Source: Zygnema cylindricum (taxonomy: Eukaryota > Streptophyta > Zygnematophyceae > Zygnematales > Zygnemataceae). From it: 64,000 nucleotides of DNA. The translations under genes were made by a program, and so were the position numbers. Shown piece by piece: positions 1 to 15,400 of the stretch (its first letter is position 1; each line of letters starts with the position of its first letter). Below the pieces are notes generated by a model, which saw only the letters and a program-made list of their open reading frames with translations, was not told where the DNA came from and searched no databases. The DNA lies in contig JBBHKE010001852.1 of the NCBI GenBank assembly GCA_037447655.1, positions 62,001 through 126,000 on the forward strand, read 5' to 3'.

Positions 1-449
1 TTAGAAAGTTCTGATACAAAAAATAGTCCATATATTTTGTCTCAAACATGTGATCTAAGGGAGCTCTGTCGCTAAAAAAAAAAAACTTTTATCGTCTTGG
101 GTATGTCGTTGCACCAGATTACTCTCTTTGTCATTCATGAATAATATAAAGCAGCATTTTGGGACTAGAAGCTTCAAGGTCGAGTTGCTCCAATAGGTAG
201 TCAAAGTGTTAACTCCTCTTTCATCTTAGAAAATTGATGGATTCTCTCAATCCACGCCATTTTTTTCCTCACCATTTCATGTGAAGATGTACAAATGATT
301 GAAAGTCTAAACTGATATTAAGGCCTAACCGGTGATTGGTATTGCTATTTAAACATGTCCATTGTGTCTCCATTTCCATTACAAATTTCATTGCTTTTGA
401 GTACATTAAACTTTAAGCAATTTTCATACGTTTTTTTTTATCTTTTCAG

Positions 450-3400
450 GAACCTGGAGCTTATCTGGTATCAACTGCTATTGCGGCCCTGGGAGGGAGA
501 GTTCATATTTTTTCTTCTCCAGTACCGTTTATTGCAAAACCTGCGAGTTCTACAATTCTTAATGTCCTTAAAAACGACAATTATACAGCAGGGCAAGAAG
601 GAAGTCTGGAATTCAGTTTATTGGATTCATTGAATACATCTCAAGGAGTAAATGAGCAAAACTCGGTTTGGGCATTCCTTTCTGGACCTTTCCCAATGGC
701 AACCTTACAACTTCCCCTTTCTATGAGTCTGGGTACGACAGAGACTGGGAGCTATTCGTTGAATTTTTCATCTGCATTTGCTGGGAGGTACAGTGGCTCT
801 ATTGGGGTTATTAAGGCAGGTCAAAGCGTTTATGACAGTTTAAACGTGACTTTTAACGTAAGTGCGGGAATCCCTGACCCTAAATTTACCACAAGTTTGA
901 TCCCTTTACCAATTGCAGCCACAGTGTCTTCCACTGTAGAATATACATTTATGGTTCGAGATAAATTCGGCAATCCAATTTCCTGTTTAACTGCCGGAAA
1001 TATCAGTGCTGTTGTTAAAAAATGGGACTTTTCTTTGAGCTCCTCGGTAGTTTTAACGGAGTCCATTAGTGAAAAAGAAACAACTGGGGAATGTTATCTC
1101 TCTTTCAATACAGGAATTTCTTCAGGGAGAGTGTCCATACAAGTCTTTTTGAATTCGGTTGAAATTTCATTAAGTCCAGGAATTATGGAGATTTTGCCTG
1201 GAGAAGCAAATCCAAAAAGGAGTTCGGCAATAGGGCCGGGTACTAAAGGGGGTGTTGTTGGGTTCGAGTCATCGTTTTTAGTAATTGTTCGAGACGAATT
1301 TGCAAACCAAAGGAAGGTTGGTGGGGACAATGTTCAAGTCAGTATCCTGAATGCCTCGAGTACTTTTGAAGGAAAATTTCCTCTGTCGTCAAAGGGAGTT
1401 TCAGTTAAAGTTGCAGATAACAGCGATGGAACTTATCTCGTAACTTACAATCTTACGACGACTGGTGAATATTTTGCATATATTGCTATTAATGGAACTC
1501 TTATAGGCAACGGGAGTCCCTTTTCTGTTACTGGAATTACCAAATCTGGTCCTGTTTCCAGTCACCTAATACGAAGACTTCAGACTGTCGTACCGGCTGG
1601 TACAGTGAGCTGGTTGGAGGTTATACCTGTTGATTCAGAAGGGAGAGCCCCAGTTTCAGATCCCAGTGCCCTTTTTTTGCTTCTTTCTTCTCAAGATTCA
1701 AGCAACTTGCAACTGCTTGAGATGGCGCCCTTCAATGGGGTGGGATGGAATGCAACTTTTAATGTTAGCAAAACGGGTGTTTATGAGTTGTCTTGTGAGG
1801 TCTGTCCAAAACCTACTCTTTTATTAGAAGATAACAGTGTATTGCCTACAATCACAGTAATTCCCTCTACTACTTCTCCAACGACAAGTTCTTTAGGGAC
1901 TCCCTCTGACCCGCTTTTCACTGGGCAAATTCGTTTCCCTTTTGTTGCTCGAGATATTTTTGGAAACACTCAAGTTTATCGTCCTTCCGGATTTCCATTT
2001 GATTCTTTTGCCGCAACTGCCACACCAATTTCAACTTGCATTTCTGATGGGGGAACTCTAGATTCTATTATCGGAAACGTTGGTTTCGGGAGAGTAAATA
2101 ATACTAGTTATGATGTTGAATTCTTGTTGACAAGAGCTGGGAGATATACTTTGAGTGCCTCATTAGGAGGAGTACCAATTGGAAGCCAAAAACAACTTAT
2201 CATCTCACCAGGAGCTTTTGATCCCTCTTCCTCTATCGTGGTCGGTGTTAATGCTCAGGAAATCGTAGCAGGAAAGCAAAGAGAATTGAAAATATACCTC
2301 TTTGATTCTTACAGAAACCCTGTCACTCCCACTCCTGTAAATTCCTGTTTGGTTATTTTCACTCCAGTGGTTTTCCGTCCCAACGGAACTTCGACAGTTG
2401 GGCAAAATATAACCGTTGGTTCTTGCAATGCCAGTGCCTCATGTTCTCCGATTTTCTGTCAAAGACTGAATGGAGATTGTCACTTGCTTGCAAATTTCAA
2501 CGCTACTGTTTCAGGAAATTTTTCTTTACAGATCATTTTAAACGGGGAAATGGTTGTGAAACAGCCTCCCTTAGTAGAAGTAGTCGCAGGGACACCTGTT
2601 GCGACGACATCAACTGTCGAGCTTCTTTCTTCCAGTGTTATTGCAGGAAATTCTCCCAATGTCAGTTTAATAGCCCGAGACAGATTCAATAATACCGTAG
2701 AGGGAGTGAATTCCTCAGCGTTGGTATACAGTTCAGTCGGCGGGAGACTATTGGGTGGTCTACCTCTTTCAAATCTCACCTCTGTTTCCATGGAAAATGT
2801 CGTCGGTTCTGTAAATGCCACAGGGTCTGTTTTGATGACTCCCGGGTCAGTAACCGTCCAGGCATTTTTTGGAGGGGTCCGTATTCCTAAAGGTTTATTT
2901 AATCTTACCGTCCTTCAGTCAGAAACCTCTCCCTCTTTGTCATATGCCTTTGGTCAGGGTTTAAAGCGATCTGTAGGCGGAACTCCTTCTCTCTTTCAAG
3001 TTCAAACGGTGACGACTCAGGGAAGGTTCCAGGAAAGTTCTATAAATGGGTCATCAGATGGGGTAGAGGTTGTGGTCTCAGTTGCCCCACGAAAGACTTT
3101 GGACATTTTAGGCCAGGTAACAAAAAATACGTCGATTGGTGGAGGGGCATATGAAGTGGAGTTCATGACATATCAAGATCCCAAAAACAGCATTTATAAG
3201 GTCAGTGTTTCATTATCTGTGATTGGAAGAAAACCCGTGGCAGTCTCCAACAGTCCCTTTTACCTCTCCTTCTTGCGGGGCTCAGTGGCTTCTGCCCTAT
3301 CAAATTACGAGGTACCCAATAATTTATCTGTAACAGCTGGTCAAATTCTTTCAATAAATGTAGTTACCAAGGATGAATCAGGAAATGTGGAACCATTTAA

Positions 3401-6400
3401 TTTATTAGCAGATCCAATTTCTCTTATTTTCAGTGCCGAAGAACAAACCAATTCAAGTGTTAACGTGACGACTGTCCTTCAGAATTTTTACAATGGGAGT
3501 TATGCAGCAATTTTTCAGGCAGAAGTTCCAGGAGCATACAACCTTTTTCTAAAAGTTGGAGGAGATTTTTTGAGAGAAGGTCCTCTAACTGTCACTGTCA
3601 CTTCTCCTTCGAACGATATCCCAGAAATTGCTGAAGTCCCAATCAATATTTTACCTGATTTTTTCGGGAATGCGGTAACTTCTGTTGCAGAAATACCCAA
3701 GTTGTCCACAACAAAAAGCTTCGCGAATGGGTCAGGTGTTAATTCTTCTATTCTTCAAGTGTCAACCAAAACAGATTTTCTTATAACTGCCGTGGGTACA
3801 AACGGTAACGGACTTACTTATGGTGGGGCTCCATGGGATATTCTCATCTATCCAACTGGAAACTCTAATTCCTCAGAATTTGTTGCCAGACCTGTTAGTG
3901 TGATAGACTTTGATAACGGGACTTATTTCGTTTCTTATCTACCACCAGGGACTGGAAAATTCCAAGTTCGTATACAGTTATTTGGAGAAAATATTCAAGG
4001 TTCTCCATACAATGTCACAGTCACCAGTGGAAGAACTTCTCCTGAAAAATGTATTGTTTTTGGGGACGGTCTATTATCTGCTATTGCAGGAGTTCCTGTT
4101 ACAATTTATGTCCAATCAGTCGATGAAAATGGGGTAAACAGAACCGGAACTAGTGACATTTTTGAGTACCAGGTATTAAACCAGAGAGGCTCTGTTGTTA
4201 GTGGATTAGTGACGCCTTCGTCTTCCAGTGGAATATACATAGCATCATATACATTTGTCAGTGCAGGACCTGCAACAGTCCAAATCCTCTATCAGGGGAA
4301 AGTTTTTTTATCATCAAATGTAGAAATAACTCCAGGGATAATAAGCTCGGCTACCAGTACCGTTTTGGGTCCATCTTCTTTAACTGTGATTGCTGGTTCT
4401 CCTTGCTTAATTCAGGCAGTTGCGCTGGATAATTACGGAAACCAAGTCAATGTTACGGATGTTCCATTTACCGCAGAACTATATGATGTTCCTGTAGGGG
4501 AAGGATTTATAATTCAAACACTAGTAGAAGGAGAGTTGACTGTTGAATCTGGAGAAGGAGCAGTATACCAGATTTTTCTGCAGCCTCGTGTTTCAGGATA
4601 TTATGGAATTCGTCTGGAACTAAATGGAGAGATTATAAGTAATGGAAATGTGACACTAAATGTGGTCCCTAGAGAACCATCTGCATCTTTGACCAACGTG
4701 ACAGGGCTGGGAGAAGGATTTGTTGGTGTAAGAGGGACGGAATTATCGTTCACAGTTAATTTGCGAGATCGCTACGGAAACGGAGTAGGTAATTACGGGG
4801 AGTTTCTACAAACGGGAGCATTGGTTTTGGCGGTTGGATATATAAGTGAGGATACAGGAAAAGGTGTTGAAGTAGTTGAGAATTTTAATGTCACAAGTAG
4901 TAGTACCACTATCGGAAATTATGCTGTTTCTGTCACACCTTCAGTTGCAGGAATTCTCCAGGCACGCCTCACAATTGGGGGATTTCTGGTTTTTAAAAGC
5001 TCGACTTTACAAGTTCCCAGCATATATATTGCTTCTGGTCTGTTAAATGGTTCCCGGTCAACTGTTTTCGGACCTGGTATCACTAGTGCTGTTATGGACA
5101 AAAAATCAAAAGTGGGACTTTGTTTACGAGATTCTGAGGGCTTTCCGTTAAATACTTCAGCATCGGCAAAATTGAAACCTGTCTTGACATTCTCTCCAGG
5201 ATTGCCTGAAAGTTTGCGTTATTATAATGTCACACAAGCAACTGGTTGTTATTATCACATCACCTATGTTGTGAAAAAGGGAGCAACGTCAGTAGCTTTC
5301 CCTCTGACTGTCACAATAACTAGTGGATTGGAAACTCTTGGATTAGGAAGTTATATAGTGAATGTGAAACCAGCAACTGGAAAAGCCATTTCCGCAGTCG
5401 CTTTGAACAGTAATTTTGAAGAAATTAAAAACAGTCTTATTGGAATTCCTGTACAGACAGGCCCAACTGTTTTCCAAATTCAAGGAAAAGACGAAAATAG
5501 TAATGCTGCTTCTCTGGCTGTGAGCGATGTTGTTCTTGAAGCTGGTCCATTTTCAGGCGATTCGTGGGGAGAAAATGGAGGTTTGGTGAAATTAACTCGA
5601 AATATCGAAGGAGAAATAAGTGTTTCGGTTTTAGCACCAAAGGCTGGTGTATATACTGTGACTTATGCACTGTCGGGCGATATCAATGGGAGTTCCTTCT
5701 CCTTGATAATTCCTCCAGGTGAGTCTATTTAGTTTCTAATTTGCGAAGCTATTTTGGAAGAGGAGATAAGCAGGGCAGAGTTTTTGCTGTGGGTTTTTCA
5801 ACCACATTTTTGTAGAAGTCACTAAAAGCACTTTGATTGAAAGTGAAACTCTAGTAGTTTCAGGTATGCTCTCAAAGTCCCATGTGACATTTCTTTGTGT
5901 TGCCTTCTCCGATGTTCCCAACTTCTGTCTTGAGTGTTTTGAATGATAACATTTGTGCCTTTTTTACAGTTTTTAACGCACTTGGAAACTTTTTTTTTTT
6001 TTGTTTTGTTTTGTTTTCTTTTGGCAGGTCCTGCTGTTAAGGCAAGTCTATTGTATTCAGGTTCATTGGACACGTTTGCAGGAGCAATAGGGTCCGTAGG
6101 AATACAAATTTTTGATAGTAAAGGGCAATTAAGGAAATTCGAACCAGGAAATGTTTCTGATCCAGTATTCCTAGAGCTCGAGATCCAGAACACTACACAG
6201 GTAAAAAAAAAAATCTTATCAAAATTGTGTGTTTTCACCATTTTGCTTGTTTTGCATGGTTGGACGTGTTTTTTTTGCACATACTGTTATATATTTTGCT
6301 TTAGCGAATTCAGTTTGAAGGAAAAACATGTTGCTGTAATGAGGAATATGGAACTCAAATTACTGTGCAGAATAGTTTTACAAACTCAAAATCTTGTGTT

Positions 6401-9400
6401 TGAATGCTAGGTGTCATCGGCTTTAGATTATGAAATTGAGATTTATACATTTGAACACCATTTTTTTGGGTTCTTCTCATCTTTTTTACTAAGCTAGCAA
6501 AATCAATTGCGAGCTTTTGAAGTAAAACAAACTTGTGGTTGTATCTTTATTAGTACTTTGTCTGTTCACTTTCTATTTGATGACAGAAAGTTCTTTGTCG
6601 TCTTTCTGTTTCTGTTTCTTTTGTTTTTATAACAGGGAGGCAGTCAGATATTTCGTTCTATTTTAAAACTGGATACGAATGGAGCCTATGTTGGAAACTA
6701 TCTAACTTATACGGCGGGAAATTATGCGTTTCGACTTGTATTAAATGGAACTACTGTTTCTTCTTCCGCAATTTCAGTCAAATCCGGTAATGTCTTACAG
6801 TCTTACGGGTAATGTCAATGTGAAGTTCACAATTAAAAAAAAAAAAAAAAATGGCTGTGACCTGTAAATTTTAGGACTTACTACCTAATCATTTTTTTTT
6901 TGGCTATCCTTCAGTGAATAAACAATGCTTTTAGTTTCTGACTCTGACTTTTCTGAAGGCATTTGTTCTATCTTTTTGATGTGCTTCTGTTCAAAATATT
7001 ATTTGTTTCTGACGATTTTCGTCGATGGTTTGTTTACTTTCTTTACTTGTCTTTTTGGCAGGTGCGTTCTATGGAGGCACAAGTTCCGTTGATGATTTCC
7101 CTTTAACTGTTGAGGCTGGAAAAGAAATCTCAGTTAATATCACTGCGAAAGATGTATATGGTAATTTTTACACTCGTTCTGATCTTATTTTCAACATCTT
7201 TTTGACATCCTCAACGGGCCTTTCTGAACTAGTTGGAGTATTTAGGTCTAGTCCTGCTAATTCTTATAATGGAATAATTTCACCCACGAAAACAGGAAAT
7301 GTAGTGCTAACAGTAGTCGAATCGTCTTCTGGTAGTGAGCCACTTGGGAGTCCTTTTAATTTGACAATTATCCCGGGTTCTTTGTCGTCAAAAGGAACTT
7401 CTCTTTCAGTTGCAAGTGGTGGAGTTACAAACTCTCCTCTCTACTTTGTTTTAGTTCCCAGAGATGATTATTACAATCCTGTGAACGCCACTATTGGAAC
7501 CAATTTTACTGCAACTGTTAAAAATTTATCTTCAAATGAAACCCTTAGTGTGGAAATTTCCGATATAGAATCTATCAAATCGTCCCTAACGGCTCCCCGT
7601 TGTCCAGACAATGGTCTTGTTCTGGTTTCTTATCCCTTGAACGAAGGAATATATACAGTTTCTGTTACTGTTAACGGAATTAAAGTGGATGGTAGTCCGT
7701 CTAATGTTTCTGTTGTACGTCAAAGAGCACCTGTAATAGAGACAGCTTCTCTGGATTTAACTCAGAGGGCAGTTATTGTGACATTTACTTCTGAAACTGA
7801 CAGAGGAGGAGCTCCAGAACTTGACCTAACTCCATGTGGTAGTATCTTTTCAAAGGAGACAGTTACCCTTCTCGGTACTTCTCCTCGTTGCTTATGGAAA
7901 TCTCCCTCGACTTTGACAATTCTGTTAGGATTTCAATCGAAGCTTGTACCTTTTACTAAAATCACATCTTTTGACGCGGCTAATGCTACTCTCAGTGTAC
8001 AAAATTTTTTATTCACAAAAGGTTCTTCATCGTACTCTTCTGTAAGCTCGATCGCCATGGGTCCCGCACGTACAGAATTAGTTTCAGGAAGATTTACGAA
8101 ATTTCCTCGTACCACTTTGGGAGCTCTTTGGGGAAATCGCCGTATAATCGGTATATGTGATGCAGTATTTTTGGACGCTTCTGGATCAATTAGTGCCTCT
8201 GGAAATTTGGGAAAATATATTTTTCGAGTTCTTGCCAACCAAAGCTCGTCTGCGTTAGATTTAATTCTCAGCAATCATAATTCGACATCTCCAAAACTTG
8301 CAATTCCACAGGGGGTGTTGGTTCCAGGAATCACATACCAGGTAAAGAAAAGATCTTAAATTTTTTATTTTTTTTCTAAAATGTTTGTGTGACTCTTGAA
8401 TACAAATGAAGGTTATGGACCTTATGCTTTTCATTCATTTTATCAATTGTTGCATAGAGATATTAGGAAGGTTACAAGTTTACATGCAATTTTCATATTT
8501 ATTTTAAAGATTCAGGAGGCTTCAAATTACAGGCAGAAAATTCCGAGTGAAAAAGTATCGTGGTTCTCTGTGTAATGCAATAAAAGCTTTTTCTTTACTT
8601 TTCTCTTTCATAAAACCTTTAATTTTCTTTTTTCTGTGAATTTGCAGTTTGTTGTATTTGCTTCAGACACTCAGGAATTGGATGTTGGACACGCCTTATT
8701 TACTATGGTTCAAAGTCCTGATCCAGTTCCCGGAGTTTCAATATTAGTTCCCGGAGGAAAATCAGAGCCTCGAGAAGTTTTTACAAAGAGAGGAGAGACT
8801 CTTACTTTAAATTCTCAAACAAAATTTCCGAACATAAGCTGTTTGTCAACAGATTACTCTGTCGGCACTGCAGTCAAATTTCTTTGGAGTCAAATTTCTG
8901 GACCAACTCTCAATTTTTCTGCCTCGACTCTTTTAAACCTCAGTTCTACAACGTCTTCCCTTACCATTCCCTCCATGACGCTTATCACCGGAGAAGTTTA
9001 TACTCTTTCTCTCTCAGTCACTATGGAAAGCAATGCTAGTTTAACTGTTAGTGATTCTGTGGTATTGGTGGTACAACCAAGTGATTTAAATGTTTTTATT
9101 CGAGGAGGAAATCGTGCAGTTTCTGCAAACTCAGATTTACTTTTGGAAGCAAATGCTTTTGATCCCGATGATGGAGAGACAGAGAGTGTTGAATTAAATC
9201 CATTTCAGTACATTTGGAGTTGTACTCCAGTGAATGAGAGCCTATCTGGATGTTTCTTGAACCAGGAATCAGTACTCAGCAAAAACGAAGCAAATGTGAT
9301 CATTCCGAAGTACAGTCTTGCGAGTGGTTTCTATGTCTTTACAGTTTCAGTTTCTAGGAACCCAACTGTATCGAGGGGAGATATTGTTCCGGGTAGGGTC

Positions 9401-12400
9401 AATAAAATTTCTTCCGTGACAATTCAGGTTTTGGATAAAACTGTTCCGGAAGTTTCTGTGGAGAGAAGCGATCCTTTATCTGTATACGGAAAATTGGATT
9501 ACTCAGAGATGTTGCAATTAAGTTGCAAAACTTCTAACATTTTGTATTCATATTCATGGGTTTATGAAGGGCTTAACGAAGATGTGGACTTAAATGGTGA
9601 GTGATTTTAAACTTTTTCTTTTTGGATTATATTTCTGTTTTGAGTTTTTTTTTCCATTTGTTTTTTTGCTCTTCCGGGTGATGGTTTTTAGACCTGGGAA
9701 ATATCATCTGGTGACTCTGCATACTCATATGGAAGTAAATCTTGAATTTGACTGTTTATGCGAAGAGTGACTCTTTATTTTGTCCTTATGGAGAGAGAGA
9801 GGGAGAGAGGGGGGGAGGGAGGGGGAGTGGAGTGGGAGTGGGAGGTGGCGGGGGGAGGTGGAGGAGGACGGGGCGGGGAGGGGAGAGGAGTGGTGGGGGG
9901 GAGGGAGAGAGAGCGCAAGACTACACCGTGTTTCTGTTGGAATTCTTAATTCTTCCTTATTCTCCTTTGCTCCAAACTTAGCCTATTAACCTTAGTCTAT
10001 AACGCAGGCTAGAATTCTATTTCTCGTTATCTCTCTCTGTCCCTCAGTTTTAAATTCTCTGTTCAGTTTGATTCTTCTTTAGATTTGTTTCTTTTCCTCT
10101 TACGAAAGGACACTTTGCCCTTCCGTCCTATATTAGTAAAAGACAAGTGACCCTTTGGGATCACGTGAGCTGTAGATTGGATCGTCTAGACGTCACTACG
10201 TGACATCCTCTTTTGTAATCCTTACCTTTTTTGGCAATCATTCCTTACCTGTCCCTTCCTGCATTTTGTCCGCCTGCCATGACTTCCAACTCAATAGTTT
10301 CATATGTCATTCATTTTTTTTGCCGACTTATTTTCATATTTTGTCACTCTCTCAATGTCTTTTTTCTTTTCCTCTGAATTTTGAACAGTGACAAATCAGC
10401 CGCTTCCTATTTCTGCCTCTTCTTTGAATACGAGCAAACCATATTCATATCGCTGCGATATATTCGACTTTTCTTCTGAATCTCCAATTTCTTCTGCGAG
10501 TCTCTCAATTCCAGGAAATGAAGGACCATGGGGAGGTAGTATTTCCGTAGAACAAACTCCCAACGATTTCTCTGGTTACCAATACACAATTTCTGCATTA
10601 GATTGGGCTTCTCAAGATGAAGATAGACCTTTAAAATACTCTGTTAGTTATATGCTTAACAGTTCGTCCGAAACTATCCCTTTGTCTGCACCGAGTTCTT
10701 TCTACCAACAGACAGTTTATCTTCCTCCCGGAAATGTGACAATTTCCGCGACTGTGTTGAACAACAAGGGACAGAAAACCGTTGTGAAATATGGAAAAGT
10801 TTTGACAATTCCGTCAAAGACAAGTCAGTCAAGTAAGGCTTTTTCGATGGCAGTTTCACGGAGTTTTACTTCAAGTGAGTGGATATCAGTGATTCAATCA
10901 GCCTTGGAGAGTGGAGATTTTTCAACAGTTTTACAGGCCTCAGAAATATATATACAGTTATTTGGGTCCGAAAGTGGTAAGTTTTGGAAGTTGGGATGAA
11001 TTTGGGAATGGGACAAACTTTTGACGTTGGAGAGTTTTTGAAGTCTGGATGATTTTTGAAGCTGGTGGGTGAGAGTGTTGTGGAGTTTGTTACTAAGTTT
11101 CGTTTACAAATCAAGGAGGTAGTAGGCGACTGAGACTTTTAAACCTTTTAAGGAAAGGTGGATTTCATAAGCTCTTAGAACTGGTTATGATATTTAGGCT
11201 GTGGACTAATACGCATGTTTCTTAATTAATTTTATATTTTTTGTTTGTAATTTACATGTTTTAATCTAACCAACAATTTGCTTTTGAGAGTGGAATTGGA
11301 GAGGTTTTACTTCCAATCTAGTTCCACATTTTTCTCCAGTTGTGAGAGATTTCGAAGGAACTTTCACTAGTAGTAAAAGTAAAAGTTGTTTATAACGTTG
11401 AACTGCTTGTTTAACAAAACAAGGATGTCCTCCTATTTTATTTGAAATTCTATTTAAGCACTTATGTTTATTAAGTGCTTTTAGAAATCAAATGGGAATA
11501 ATTAAAGCAATCTGGTTCTTGTTTTGCTTATCTGGCTTAATCTGTTCACTATTCTACTTGTTTTTCTTGTTTAGAGCCGTCCTTTTCACATAAACGTGTT
11601 TTCCCATTTTGCAGAACCAGAACTTCTGGAGATTTTGGAGGGAATTTTGTTGCTTTGGGACGGTGTGACTCCCACCGACACAAATGTGGAACAGGTTTCC
11701 TGTTTACTGAATCAAATCACCGAGATTTTGCCACCTGGCGATTTCACGGAAGCCCACTTAACTGGAATTTTGGGTATCCTCAAAGACTCTTCATCATTGT
11801 TCAGTGGAAGTGGAGTAACAATTCGTCTTTCCCGTCGAGCAGCTCAGGTGGGAATTAGACAAACCAGTTTACTTCTCATAATATTTTTCACGTGTTCGAT
11901 ATTATTGAAATGTATGCGACTAATGACGTTTGGTCACAAGTTTGACTTATTATTTTCCATTTGATATATGTTCAATATACATTTGTCGAGATATATGCGG
12001 TTAGTACATGGTTAGGTGTATGAATTTTGCTTCATGTTTTCAGGACTTCACAACCTCCCTTAGGACATTTTAGAGTGTCCCATCATAATGTTTTCATCTT
12101 TGAATGTCACCCAACTAACCTCTGAAAATTGACTGACTTTTTTACTTCATACATCTTTAATCATACCCATATTGGTGTAATGCCGCGACTTTGCTCCGTA
12201 CAAATAAAACCTGTTCATTCAGTCTTTCTGCTGTATCTTTTACAGCATCTCTCAATAATTTCCATTTCAAAATTTTTTTTTTTGCAGTGTCTTATCAGTA
12301 TTGCCAGTTCTATTCTTGAGGTTGCGAACCAAACAAGTACAAGCGAGAGTGTGAGGACTACCGCCTTTTCGACTATCCTCCTCCTTCCCGGAGAAATTGC

Positions 12401-15400
12401 GGAAGGGTTTCTTCAAGGGGAAGTTCAAGAAACTGAAAGTGTAACATTCACGTCGACACAAGTGGATCTTACAACTGCTATAGGTAATGGACAGATTTAA
12501 AAACTTTTCTAACAGGATGATACTTAACACTTCTTCTGACAGAATAATAAATTTTGACTGAATCAGAGAATTTTCTGACAAAGAAATGAACGGGATTAAA
12601 AATCATTTTCACAGAATTAAAGATTTCTCTGACAAACAAATCGTTCTCTGTTGGAAAAGAAGTTCTTCTTACAGGGTTAGATATTTCTCTAATGAAAAGT
12701 AAATTCTTCCGACGGGATAATACTTTATTCTGACGGAAATAAAGCTTCTTTTGACAAAATTATGTTATTTTTTGGACAGGAAACATAAAATATCAAAATC
12801 AGTGTAAAATGAAGGAAAAAGTGAAAAAGTCACCTTTTGTGGCCCATGATATCATCCTAATTCTGAATCAGGACAAAGTTCTCAAAGAAAGACGGTAGGA
12901 AACTCTCATAAGAGAACAGTAAGAAAAAAAGGCAAGAATCTCAGTAACAAAGACAGATGTTCCTTATTATCTTGCTGTTTGTTGTTTGTTTCTTTAATAG
13001 CACACAGTTTAACAAATCCTAAAGAAAAAGTTATGGTTTGTATTCAGTTTAGGGCCATGACTGGAAACAAGAGATCAAACAAGAGCGTAGCCAGAATGCC
13101 TTTACCTGGTTGTCTTTAAATGACAACAAAACATTAAAACAGACAAAGGTTTTTAATGACGACAAAGGTTGACTGAATACAATTCAACTACGGTAAGAGT
13201 TCTTCTCGAAAAAAAAGACTGACAAAAAGACCGAAAGGAGAAAAATGGCTCTGCAATGAGTCGAGAGCCTAGCTAGGGGACAGCTAGAGGACAACCTAGG
13301 ACATTAGGGGCTACACTAGAGGACAACTTAGGAAACAGACATATAAGGGAATCATAGGCCAGGAGTATTTCTGTTCGTACTAGTGAGGCGAACAGAAAAA
13401 GAGTAACAGAAAACAGTAGCATGTAACCTAATACCGGAACCCTAAATTCTAGGCTACACGAGAGAAAAACCTGAAATCCTAGATTACGACCAGCAGCCTG
13501 AAACATCTAACAAAGAGTATTCTCCTTATATATAGTGTGTGTGTGTCTCTGTGTATGTGTGAATTCGTATGTTCTCTTAATCCTCCCTCCCCTCTCTCTT
13601 CTCACCTCACCTTTTCCACCTTGCCTTTTTACTCCCTTTCTTTTCAATGTTTTTATGTTAGCTTTAACTATAGAAGGATCCTATGGCAGGGGCTGCTTAC
13701 ATTTTTTTATGGACTCTGACAAAAATTTTGGGTTGAGTTTACATTTTTTATGATGAAACTCTGACAAAAACGATGGAACTCTGACAAGAAATAATGTGGA
13801 CTCTGCAGTTCGCCAAGGTCGTAAAACGGGCCCAGATTTTGAAGCTTCTGCTGGATCTGCCAGCTGTGCTCTCAACTGTACAGATTCTGGAGTACCTTCG
13901 GGTGGAGATTTGACAGCTTTTATTTATGCATTCAAATATATCAGCCCACTTCCCAACGACCCGTAAGCATCCTTCTTTGGAACTTAAATACAACTTACAA
14001 ATCATGTTATAATATCACTTACAAAGTTTTTCTTCTATTTTCCATATTATTTAAGGTGTGAAGTAATTGATTTATGATATCACCTTTAGTGTTTCTCCGA
14101 GATGATCGGTTCCACACTATTTGCGTTCCGACCGCTGATATTTTTCTCCCGTTATTCGATATTGCCCACATTCTTGCCCAAGCTGCTCAGATTTCCACTC
14201 TATTTAGAGTATGAAAAGCCGACTATTAGCATAATATTTCCAACATTTTTTCTCCAAGATGATCGTTTCCACACTATTTACAGCGAGACCGCTATTTTTT
14301 TTTCTCCCGTTTCCATGTTCTTTACGGTGTGAGATAGTTGCATTATAATATTCCCCAGAATTCTTTGTCAAGCTGCTCAATTTTCCACACTATTTATGGT
14401 GGGAACAGGCGACTACAGGGAGGAGTGGCAGTGGTAGGAACTTTCCGCAGAGGAGTTCCTGTGACCAGCGATGTGGATATTTCTTTGGGAACTAATACAA
14501 CTGTCAATGGATCATGTGAGTTTTCAGGTTTTTAATGAAGGTTTTTTGGGATGGTTTTTTGCAGTTATTTAGATTTTTTAGACGTTTGTTAAGTTTTTTG
14601 GAGTTTTTTATGAATCAACTTGGAGTGGTTTTTTTTTGTGATTAGTAAATTTTTATGTTACATCATGGTTTTTTGGAGTTGTCTTTTTATGAGCAAGGTT
14701 AAGGGGATGTGCCTGTGATGAAAAATGTCTTAGTCACCCGCCTCTCTCCACACTCCTCCCACTTTCTCCCTCCCTCCATCTTTCTACTTCTCTAACCTGC
14801 ATTCCTTCCCTTTCCGCCTCCTCCCTTTTTTGCCCCCTCTTCCATCCCTTCTTCTTAAGGCAATCTAGACCATCCGATTGGTTTTTTTTTATACGTTTTT
14901 AACCCTGTATCTGAAATTGCATCCAAAATATTTTTACGAAGAATCTCATAACAAGGCGGATTAAGTTTTGGCATTTTTTTTTGTTTTTTTTTTTTTATCC
15001 CAGGACAGAATATGTATTGCCGATTAGTTTTTTGCATTTTGTGACAACTTGCTTTATAGGGACGGAAATGACAAATTGTTTGATAAAATTCACGATATGA
15101 TAAACTTTTATGTATCGTGAATTTTTGAGGCGATGTACAACACCGGTCTCATGCTTTTGTTAACAATTGTTCAAATTTTCTTCTTCTTTATCATCGTTCT
15201 TATCGTTTATCATCGTTTTTGTTTTTTTAGATTTTATCATTTTGAATCCTTCTATCGTTTCTAATCATTTTATTGTTCTTGTTGTTCCTCTTTTTGTCTT
15301 TTTGTCTTTTTGTGCTTTTGTTTGGCAGTGAGTGTGAGGATGTGGACTGGAAGTACATGGATCTCCAGAGGAATTGTTACACAGACATCACCGATTTCAG

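Noticed and set aside
9742-9989. Three overlapping Gly/Arg/Glu ORFs
   Set aside because: They are frames across a polypurine tract inside an intron of the REJ gene.
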